Source: Helianthus annuus (taxonomy: Eukaryota; Streptophyta; Magnoliopsida; Asterales; Asteraceae). Taken from it: a DNA stretch of 64,000 nt. The notes under the pieces are model-generated. The model searched no databases. It was not told the origin of the DNA and saw only the letters and a list, made by a program, of their open reading frames with translations. The stretch spans positions 150,409,692 through 150,473,691 of the forward strand of contig NC_035434.2 in NCBI RefSeq assembly GCF_002127325.2, read 5' to 3'. Positions 55,157-64,000 of the stretch are shown piece by piece. The number at the start of each line of letters is the position of its first letter. The stretch's first letter is position 1. The position numbers were made by a program, and so were the translations under genes.

Positions 55157-56588
55157 TTGTGATGCGTACGAGGACCCCTATCCTCTTTTCAGCGAGTGCC
55201 AACACATCCCATTAAGCATATAAGGATCCAAATATACCCCTACCCATAATTGCACATTACAACATTCTTATATTATTACCAGTTTAGACAAAACGAGTAT
55301 ACAATCACAATTTTATAAAAAAAACTTGATAACTCACCCGTTTAAGAGTTGCTGTATAGTTCTTTAACCTTTGCTAACACAATCAGGTACTATCTCGGAT
55401 TCTTGACATAATTACATAATCCTATGTTAGGTTACGATACACGTAACTAGACATTAGCATGGTTGAATATTGATCAACGCTATCTTATTTAAGCATGAGT
55501 GATTAATCCATGCCTAACTAAGGCTCGACTACCCAACATCCGCCACTAACAATAACCCTAACACCTAAATATAATACTACTACTAAGGGGCCGTTTGGCA
55601 ACATCTGAATGGTTAAGTGCTGAACCAGTAAGAGATCTGAACCATTAAATGCTGAAGCAGTAAGAGGTCTGAACCATTAAGAGCCTATATAATGCTAACC
55701 GTTCAGAGGCAAATGTCTGACCAATTCAGATTAGAGGTCTTAACCATTCAGACTCTGTATAAAGCTTAACCATTCAGAGGCAAATCTCTGAACCATTCAG
55801 ACATCTGCTCGTGAAACAAACAGTCTGAACCATTAAGTGCTGAACCAGTAAGAGGTCTGAACCATTAAGAGCCTTATTAAGAGGTAAACAAACAGCCCCT
55901 AATACTAATAGTACTACTACGAATAATAACACTAATATTAACTACTAACAATAATTAATAAATAATAAATAATTAAACATAAACTTAAACGAGAACATAC
56001 CTTAAAACTATCTACGACAAGCTGATGTAGAGTCTCTCTACCGGTGCTCCTACTCACTCAAAAATAACTACTAGCAACACCCCAAAGAAGATACTGCATA
56101 CTCAAGATTCTCTATACTAGAGTGTTCTCGTTAAAAAAACCTATAAATACACTACATGAGGTTCAATATATAGAACATAAGGAAGCAGCTAAAATTATTT
56201 TGAATCGATGTGGGATTGAACGTGGTGTGTGCTTGCTTGCTTAGTTACGTTCTAACTCTTTCAAAGAAATAATATATTTATATATTATAATTAATTCAGC
56301 TGTTTAAATCGTTTATCTCCGGTAACTTTTAAAATATGTCGTTTTGTATAATTATAAATATACTATTAAGACGAGCTTATTTTTCTTTAACCCAAGTTTC
56401 GTTAAAAACATAGTAGGGTCAAACATTATATATTTTATTTATTATTATTATTAAATAGTCTCCTATAATAGCCAAGACTCATCAAGATATTTCATATTTT
56501 ACAAAACTATCTTACGTGTTACTTACTCGTTTGACAACATATGAATTATAAGTTTCGTATATTTTTATTTTTGTCTATGGGGTGTTAC
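55157..56588 (-). mobile_element. Possible solo LTR or LTR fragment
   Basis: The minus strand starts TGTAACACCCCATAGAC at 56588, like other LTRs here, and could end at GTACGCATCACA (55157). A donor-like AAGGTATGTTC lies near 56000, as in the other LTR leaders. No flanking 5-bp match was found, so the left border is uncertain. Interrupted by the MITE at 55587. Confidence 0.4.
55587..55899. mobile_element. Tourist-like MITE with CTGAACCATTAAG repeats
   Basis: 313 bp, inverted ends GGGGCCGTTTGGC and complement GGGGCTGTTTGTT, 3-bp duplication TAA (55584-55586, 55900-55902). Most of the interior is made of diverged CTGAACCATTAAGAG and its variants. Confidence 0.8.
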
Positions 56589-56690
56589 AACTAGCGACCA
56601 TTGCATAAGAGACTACAAGGATATCCTGATAGCAACGTCCAACCAATGGCGTCCACGGACACACACCCTCTCTTGCCACAACTATTTTTT

Positions 56691-56998
56691 TAGGGAGAGG
56701 ACCAAATGAATATTCCGAAAGTGACGTCTCGCCAAATAATTTCTCACCATCTGACTATAAATACCACATTCCCTATTCGGGTGAAAGACACTCTATTCTC
56801 TCTACTCTCACTCCTTATACTAAAAAGAGATTGTTTTTTTTTTTATTTTTTTTAGGGAGATGACCAAATGAATATTCCGAAAGTGACGTCTCGCTAAATA
56901 ATTTCTCACCATCCGACTATAAATACCACATTCCCTATTCGGGTGAAAGACACTCTATTCTCTCTACTCTCACTCCTTATACTAAAAAGAGATTGTTT
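56691..56998 (+). repeat. Tandem duplication of a promoter-like 146-bp block
   Basis: 56691-56836 and 56853-56998 are nearly identical, separated by a T-rich spacer. Each carries GTGACGTC, a good TATAAATA (56756 and 56918) and a CT-rich initiator-like stretch (TCTCTCTACTCTCACTCC). It could be a duplicated promoter of an LTR or lost gene; no following open reading frame is evident. Confidence 0.75.
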
Positions 56999-57619
56999 AT
57001 TCTTACGTTGAATGATGGTTACGAGAAAAACCCTCAACTTCTCTTTTTTGTGACGAGCTAACGGTGTTGTTTAGTTTTGATGATTAAAGTATTGTAGAGG
57101 ATTCTTTGGATCGGCCACCTACAAAGACTACGTTTGAACTAGTTTTTCTTCGGTGGATCTTCCCCACTATAAAACTAATGGGAAATATCATGTACAACTA
57201 TACTGCCAAAACTCATTAAATAAAGCCTAACTTTATCATGTAATTAAAATTCAATAAAATAGCACACGGATGTTAGACATGAACACTAGACGTAAACGAT
57301 TACATTGAACAAAATTCGACATGTGGCCTAGATATTTAGGTGTTATCCTTTGTAATATTTCTTATTTTCTTGAAGCTTAATATTGAATTATTAACATATC
57401 CCAAAATTCATTAATTGCAAATAATGGTGTAAATCGCTTCAGGTTGATGCGTATTGGATTTAATGGTGAATCTAAATACCACCCGCATTATTATTCGTGT
57501 CCGTAACATTAATTTTTAACCTTTGTGTAACCCGAACATATGTAACTCGTTTATAATCAGGTTGAGAAGTTAGTAAGCAAGTTTCTTGTAATAAATAAGC
57601 CGCAACTCTACAATTTTGT
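56999..57619. other. Unassigned DNA downstream of promoter-like block
   Basis: No sustained reading frame or family match. Could include a 5' leader if the duplicated block is a promoter. Confidence 0.35.
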
Positions 57620-57630
57620 ATTGAGATGTA

Positions 57631-57826
57631 GGGAGGGGGGGGGGATAGTGCACGGTCCTCCCAACCGCCGGAGTGATCTCACTCCAGGAGCCGCTACCCG
57701 ACCAAGCTAGCTCCGCGGTGACTTCCCCATGCCGAGTTCTTACCCTGGGCGACATATGTCACTCCCAAGACTCGAACCCGGTACCTCTGGGAAGAGGTGG
57801 GTGTCGGTGGCCAACTGGGCTACCCC
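57631..57826 (-). mobile_element. tRNA-derived SINE, 196 bp
   Basis: On the minus strand: A box TAGCCCAGTTGGCCACC at the 5' end (57822-57806), B box GGTACCGGGTTCGAGTC (57784-57768), GC-rich body. It ends in a C run. An 11-bp duplication ATTGAGATGTA flanks it (57620-57630, 57827-57837). Confidence 0.9.
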
Positions 57827-57920
57827 ATTGAGATGTATGTAACGATAGAAGTTAAGTTTTGTCTTATTTTTTTTTTTTTTTTTACTTTTGTTAGAATTTA
57901 ATATATAAAAACGAAGATGT

Positions 57921-58704
57921 TGGATCAAGTACAAGAACTAATTACGTACAAAGTATACGCAAGAATTAGAGGATGACAAGTGTCATCCTCATTGATTCTG
58001 AACTGAACAACTTTCCTCATTGATTTTCAAACGGCTATACCTTTTTCATACTTTAATATTTTTTTTTTTAAATTTACACCGTATTAATAGGCATTTCATT
58101 CTCTATAATTCGAGCAGTCTATTGCTATAGTTTTCTTTAAATTTTTTTTACATGATTTTGAATACCTATTACGTGATTTTGAGTAACCATATAATGTTGT
58201 ATATTAGAGATTTAATCACGTAATAAAGCATAGCAATCAAGTTCTTATTGTTGAACGTGTAATCACGTAATAAGTATAATTGTAATAACATCAGTAGTAA
58301 TAAATCCTACAGAATGTGTAATCAAGTAATGAATTTATATTGAATATGTAATCACGTAATGATTTATGTTGAATGTGTAATCATGTAATGAGTATTTCAA
58401 AATACATAGTCATGTGCTGGATATTCAAAATCACGTAATAGGCTAATGGGTATTCAAAATCCTATAATTTTTTTTAAAGAAAATATAGCAATAGGCTGCT
58501 CAAATAAAGAGAATGAAATGCTCGTTTGTTAATACAGTGTATTTAAAAAAAAGTATTAACGTATGAAAAAGTTATAGACATTTGAAAATCAAAAGAAATT
58601 TTTCACTTAAGAAAGGACCAAATTACCTTTCATGCCAATGACACTTGTCCTTATATCTTTCTCGTATATGCTTTGCACAGAAAAATTATCTTGTACATGA
58701 TCCA
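57921..58704. mobile_element. Large foldback element with internal repeats
   Basis: About 290-bp inverted arms (start TGGATCAAGTACAAGA, end complement TGGATCATGTACAAGA) enclose a centre of about five TGTAATCACGTAATGA units (58255-58395). No flanking duplication could be fixed and there is no coding sequence. Superfamily unknown. Confidence 0.65.
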
Positions 58705-59862
58705 AACACGTAAAATTAAATACTTTATTTAAACAATAATAGTAATAGTTGTCTGGATAAATGAATATAAACTAAATAGTTGAATTTATTTTAGTACTTA
58801 GTCATGATTATAAATTTCCATAGTATAAATTACTAACATGTTTTCTTTATAGTTTTTTATCCGGGAGTTTTACAAAAAAGAAAAAAAATATTGAATTTTG
58901 ACTTTTAACCAAAGATTTTTATCTTTTACATTTTATCTTTTTGATTTTTTTACTTTTAACCCACAACATTTCATCTTTTATAATTTAACCCACACACTTT
59001 TTATATTTTTAACTTTGACCCCTCTTACTTTTTATCTTTTATCAGTTTTTCGTTTTGTGTTTCGTTCTAAATTTTGTCAGTTAACACGCCGGCAACATGC
59101 ATATGTGGTTCAACTTTTTTGTATATTTTTTCCCATTTGATAGGCCTGTCGCAACGCGTCTATTTCCCCATTTGACAGATACATTGCAACACGGGTCCTA
59201 GATCAACTTAATAATTCTTTTCTACGCTTCGGTCTAATTTCTTTGTATTAATATGCCGCAACGGGCGTGAATGGTTCAATGATTTTATATATGCTTTTCG
59301 TTCTGTGTTATTTTTTTCCTTCTTATTTATTTTGTTTTTACAAGCATTTCCAATGTTGGTGGTCGCTGGCAGTGGTGTGACATTGGTGTACTTGGCACGG
59401 TTTTACGAACGTTTATAACCTATTAAGTAACCTATACTTCCTTTACATAAAAAAAACTAAATTTTTACATGCATATTTTTATGTACGTGTCGTATAAATT
59501 CAATTTGCTTTATGTGTTTCGACGTAAATTTTTTCTAAAAAACGAATCAGGTCAAATATGATACATTTTCGTTTTAAAAAAATTATGTGCACATTTTTAT
59601 GTACGTTTTGGTAAAAATTCGAGTTGTTCTATGTTTCAATGTAAGCTTTTTTTTGAGAAACGAGTCAGGTCAAATATAATATCTTTCCGTGCTTATTTTA
59701 TATATGTTTCCTAAGTTTTATTTCGAACCGTGTGGAGTTGAATTGTGGTTTTTTTCCATATTTTAAAAAGCTCAAATTGATCTCTTTTGATTACATGTGT
59801 CATTTATTTCTTTATACCCATTACATTTTATGTTTGAGTCGGGTCATACATAATACGTTATG
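58705..59862. repeat. AT-rich DNA with short tandem repeats
   Basis: 58900-59045 has several TTTTATCTTTTA-type units; 59466-59690 has two diverged units of about 115 bp sharing TTTTTATGTACGT and GTCAGGTCAAATAT. No gene. Confidence 0.5.
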
Positions 59863-62100
59863 TGTAACACCCTGCGTATCGATACTTTAGTCATCTCGGC
59901 GAGTCTCGTCTTATTTTCCTACCTTGTGATGCTTTGAAACTATTTGACTCTTGATTATGGGTGAAACTATGTGAAACTACTACATTATGTTATGTGTTAT
60001 ACGTGAACGATATGAATCTTGACTTTTGTGACACTTTGAAACTTGACTCTCGTGATGTTAGAAACTTGACACTTGATACTTATTGAACGAGAAACTTGAT
60101 ACTTATTGAGCGGGAAACTAGCTTAAATACAGACTTGAAACATGGAAACTTTTGTGTTAATTATAAAATAATACCACGTAATGGTTTCTCACAATAATGC
60201 GCAACTCAACACTTAATCTAGCTCGCAAAACGAACCAAAGTCGGAAAACTAGCAAACGGGTATTGGCTGTCCAAATGGACCTCCGATCGAATGACCATCC
60301 GATCGGATGGCCATTCGACTGAATAGCCATTCGACCCCTTTCACGCTTACACCGCCCTAGCTGTCACTATCACCTATAAATAGGGCCATTGACATCTCAT
60401 TTTCACCTTTGGCCCTGCCATTCGACCACACACACTCTCAGACACTTTTATCAACTTTTATCAAGATTCAAGGCAAACTCGTAAGTATTCTTCCCCGATT
60501 CTTGTACCACTTTCATCATTTATCACTTCTACACAATATCCATCATCAAAATCACACGAACACTTCAACTTTTTCATGAAAATCAACTGATTTGGGTCTC
60601 TTGAAGATGGTTTCCTCTCAGATGTTTGTATAGTAGAGCATCATTTAATCAAGATCGGCCCCAAATCTAAAGGATTTTCACAACTTTTATACAAAATCTA
60701 AAGGAACCTCACATTTTTACCTTAGATCTGATGGAATTCCACTAGTTTCCGGCTCAGATCTGATGAACATCACGTTCACAACTAATTTTCGGACTTTCTT
60801 CAATTTTTATACAAAACATGGGAGAAATCAGACTCGAACTGACTTTCGGCTCATTCCGCCGAAAGCCGGCTTGAAGACTGAATCCCACCGGAAAACGGGC
60901 CGACCAACGGGTCCAAACATGAAATTCCATCAGAAACAGCTTAACGGTTCGAAAGGGGTGATACCCATTCAATCGGGCGAGCTGTGCTTGGTGTGTTTCC
61001 GTTGTTTTGACACGTCGTCACACCGCTCAAACTTAGAAAATTTCACAAAATAATACTCACTGACCATCTGTCCGAATGGACATCCGATCGGATGACCATT
61101 CTTCCAGATGATCTGATTATGATGACACTTGTTTGTTTTACAGGACACTATGATCACACCCTTGAAAACTTTAACAGTTTTCATGCACCCACTATTCGAA
61201 TGGCCATCCGTCCGGATGACCATTTGCTCAGGTATTATGTCAAACACTTTATCTCAATTTTCGCACCATTCGACACTCTGTTCCCGACTGGGTCAGCTCT
61301 TAGAGGACTTATGCTCTGTTCCCCGCACGCAGGCTGATCAAGCGCTCCCTTCGATCCAATCTAGCAGTGTTTGGTTGAGCACCCACTGTGAGTATACTCG
61401 ATCCCTTTTTGTTTTAAACACTTTTGGGATGCAACATGTATTCTATATCAAGACACTTGACACTTGAAACTTATTTGAAGCATACTCTATCCATTTAGAC
61501 ATGAAACATGAAACTTGTGATACTTGAGACTTTTATGCTATATGTATGTTTAATCCTTGTGTGTAGTTCCGCCTTAACAATGGTAGCGCTATAGGGGTAA
61601 TGCACCTCCCCGTTAGTCTTTGGGGTATTGTTAGGATGAGACATATAACCTCCCGTTAAACTTTGGGAAAGGCACTTAACGCATTGGAATCTTGGGCTAT
61701 CACTTGGACTGCATTAACTAGTATGGTGAAACTTATTATATGTTTTCATGTTGGATATGAGTTTTTAAACTATTATGCTACGTATTCAAACTTGTATGCT
61801 CGCCAACATTTTTGTTGATTGTATTTTAATACATTTGGCAGGTTGACAGTAGCTGGGAAAACAAGAAACAAGCAGGATGATGCTTAGAAACTCATCTTAG
61901 ATAATTTAGGAAGTTTGAACAATATTTAATGTTTATGTTATTTGATACTTTGGTGGTTGTGAATTGTGGTTGATGTTTTAGACAACTTTATGAAACTTGA
62001 TTAATCATTATCGAAACAACTAGTGTTGTGGATTCTCTTGAGCAATCTGATTCGCTTAGTGCCGCGCCCCGATGTTTCCGCCATCGGTTGGGGTGTGACA
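59863..62100 (+). repeat. Ty3/gypsy 5' LTR (B)
   Basis: 2238 bp, TGTAACACCCTGCG ... GGTTGGGGTGTGACA, followed by a primer site. TATA box TATAAATA at 60375-60382. Palindromic words of the CCGATCGGATG / CATTCGA type cluster at 60280-60345 and 61070-61225. Predicted leader intron 61388-61841 (ACT|GTGAGT ... GGCAG|GT) with stem-loop 61573-61635. Confidence 0.9.
61573..61635 (+). promoter_or_regulatory. Conserved LTR stem-loop, copy B
   Basis: Arms CTTAACAAT and ATTGTTAGG pair over 9 positions (one G-U). The first arm is followed by GGTAGCGCTATAGG, with palindrome TAGCGCTA. 185 nt after the predicted donor. Confidence 0.68.
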
Positions 62101-63116
62101 GATTGGTATCAGAGGCATAACTATAGGGAATTAGGAATAAGTAGGAATACTTTGCCCTAGTCTATAGTTCTAGGAACATTGACTCTTATTTGTTGTTTAA
62201 AACTTATGCATTCTACCGAATATGCTTCCTAGCAACACTATCCTGTTAAACTTATATGCCTTTCCTAAGGCTAACACAATACACACTTGGATACTTTGAA
62301 AACACTCTCAAAACGACTCATCGAAACAGGGGTGATTCCCGCCTTTGATGACGACTTTCGCTCAGCAGTGTTTGTACTTTTGCATGAGATTTACCCTCAA
62401 GTTAGGAGTGACATCCAAACCTTGAAGGAAATCTCCATCTCTTATCCTATGGGTCTTGTCTTTTGATGAGTACCAACGATATTAGGGTACGATGTTACCA
62501 AGTTAGAGGTGAAACTCGCATCTTGATAACTAGTCCCATTCTTTGGTTTTCAATCTCGCCAAAGTCTCAAAATTTCCCAATCGATTATGGACGTGTAGTA
62601 ACCGAAAGGACAAATATAGTAGGCCTAACATCGATGACATATTTGTCTAAGTAAGTCAAGGCGCGTTACCTTAATTTGAAAGGGGTTCGATTTACTTTAG
62701 TTAGTCGACGTTTCTCTACCCGAAATAATCCTATGTTTTATGAGCCTATCTTTTATGTTATCTCGATTTACATGTGGTTTTATACTTGATGCTTCGTTCG
62801 TTTCGAAACTTTTACACGAATCGCACTATCTCCGCAATCCAAAACGATAATAATAATCTCTCGGGAACAAACTAAATTTATGATGCTTTCTCTATTTGTA
62901 TTATGCTACGTGGGAATCTCGATTAAACTATGTGAACATGTTGAACATTTTATGCACTGTGAGACAATCTGATTAAACAATGTGAAACTTGCAGAACGTT
63001 TGTGATATGTGAAACAACTTGAGTCTTTTATACAATCGTGTGAAACTTTATGCTATGCTATGTATTTGTGAAACGTTATGATCGAGTCTCACCCGATCCT
63101 TATTCTGACTCTTTAG
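62101..63116 (+). other. Ty3/gypsy primer site and leader
   Basis: TGGTATCAGAGGC at 62104-62116 (one mismatch to the tRNA-Met initiator site), then a 1-kb untranslated leader homologous to 32600-33400 and 4967-5270. Confidence 0.8.
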
Positions 63117-63684
63117 ATGTCTTCAAGTCGTCTCTCCAACCCACACAAGAGGTCAAAGGTCAACACTCAGAAAAAAATGATGTCTTTTATGGCCGACCAG
63201 ATTGCACGCATTGTTCCCAAGATTGTCACTGAAATCTAGGGATCAAACACGCCTCCCTCCTCTATCGACTCTAAAGCAAACAAACCTAAGCCTGTGAGCT
63301 TCAACTACAAACACTTCGTCTCTTGCAACCCTAAGCCTTTCACGGGCAATGATGGGGTGACTGCAATGCTGGAGTGATTCGACAACATAGAGGTTGCTTT
63401 CGTCAACAATGATTGCCCTGAACATCTAAAGACTAGGAGTGCAACTGGCGTGTTTCAAGGAAGAGCTCTGGAATGGTGGACAAACGAGAGAAACATCCGC
63501 TCCAATGATGAAGCTTATGCTTTACCTTGGGCCGAGGTTAGGGAGATGATGATGCTCGAATTCTGCCCTCCGCATGAGCAGCAGAAACTTGAGGATGAAT
63601 TCTGGCATCTGAAACAGGTTGGAGATGACAATCTGGCATATACTACCCGCTTTAAGCAACTCAACATCATCGTACCACACTTGG
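63117..63684 (+). pseudogene. Ty3/gypsy gag, N-terminal part
   Basis: From the ATG at 63117: MSSSRLSNPHKRSK, then FMADQIARIVPKIVTEI and a TAG, SFNYKHFVSCNPKPFTGNDG, a TGA after AMLE, then FDNIEVAF, GRALEWWTNERNIRS, EVREMMMLEFCPPHEQQKLE and YTTRFKQLNIIVPHLV. This is the retrotransposon-gag domain (WW and EF.P....KLE..F features) of chromovirus-like elements. Two in-frame stops and truncation at about 63684 by the start of another LTR make it inactive. It follows LTR B and its leader in the proper order. Confidence 0.9.
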
Positions 63685-64000
63685 TGTTGATGTGTGCACA
63701 ATGCAACATATAAACTACATCAAATGTGGCATAAAACTAACCCTTTTTTAGTACTAATGTTGGAAAAAGTGTGTTTTTGTCTTCCTTTTGTATTTTCAGG
63801 ATTAAAAGAGCTTAAATGGACAAAAGAAGCAAAAATGCAGCTGAATCTAACAATAATACAAGAAAACGAATAAACGTGGCATGTCCGACCCCTTGACGGC
63901 ATCTCCCCAAGCAAGAACAAGAGAACAGAAGGCTGAACACGCCCCGTGCTCAATGAGCACGGGGGCGTGCCCAAGTGTCTGCAGAAAAGACAAAGTTGTA
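63685..64000 (+). mobile_element. Left end of another LTR element
   Basis: Gag homology stops abruptly at a TGTTGATGTGTGCACAATGC start. The following 315 bp are non-coding, with CACGCCCCGTGCTCAATGAG...GCACGGGGGCGTGCCC inverted words. It is interpreted as an LTR inserted in gag; its other end is outside the window. Confidence 0.55.

Noticed and set aside
57768..57826. tRNA gene
   Set aside because: A and B boxes are present, but there is no cloverleaf acceptor stem and the 196-bp unit has SINE-type duplications.
58898..59140. 80-residue Phe/Leu-rich frame
   Set aside because: Generated by TTTTATCTTTTA low-complexity repeats.
61129..61467. 112-residue frame in LTR B
   Set aside because: Inside a long LTR between TATA and LTR end, overlapping another frame; no conserved counterpart in the other LTRs.

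Overview
This window is nuclear DNA of a flowering plant. The genes have GT-AG introns, and plant LTR retrotransposons, CACTA, hAT, Mutator, PIF/Harbinger, Helitron and SINE elements fill most of the sequence. The gag and LTR styles resemble those of Asteraceae; that placement is an inference, not a proof. Only two genes look intact. One is an exosome subunit RRP45 (CER7-like) gene on the + strand (coding exons 10326-13866). The other is a DUF604/Fringe-like glycosyltransferase on the - strand (17098-15105). A four-exon fragment of pyruvate, phosphate dikinase (PPDK) lies at 785-1851.

Layout: 1-3650 PPDK fragment and unassigned DNA; 3655-4492 CACTA end; 4493-8205 broken Ty3/gypsy pieces, with a 1.9-kb solo LTR inserted in the RNase H; 8206-9770 SINEs and CCCGAA-rich repeats; 9850-14000 RRP45, whose introns carry three transposons; 15105-17098 glycosyltransferase; 17520-21085 copia remnant, MITEs and a SINE. 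A second, dead copy of the 3' half of RRP45 starts near 20305. It is split in exon 5 by a nest of about 21 kb (21248-42401) and again by a solo LTR (43275-46060), and ends at 46189. The rest (46200-64000) is a Helitron, MITEs, degenerate tandem arrays, two SINE-type insertions and, at the right edge, a Ty3/gypsy element with LTR, leader and broken gag.

The nest reads as follows. A minus-strand LTR element (21248-42401) entered RRP45-copy exon 5. It holds a chromovirus 3' end (integrase, chromodomain, 3' LTR; 21931-25250) and a complete gag-only copia-type element (26468-41254, 5-bp duplication GGTTA). The gag of that element is cut by a very young coding-free LTR element (29218-36427, 5-bp duplication GCTAC). 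The 5' LTR of this young element has in turn received a 541-bp hAT MITE that its 3' LTR lacks.

The most interesting signal is in the long LTRs that end in GGTTGGGGTGTGACA. Four different LTRs (at 21931, 29218/33665, 43275 and 59863) share a predicted leader intron of about 450-480 nt. Some 170-195 nt after its donor lies a stem-loop whose arms vary in sequence but stay complementary. A palindromic motif (TAGCGCTA or TAGTACTA) follows the first arm. The arrangement resembles a retroviral dimerisation/packaging signal placed inside the intron, and I do not recognise it as described.
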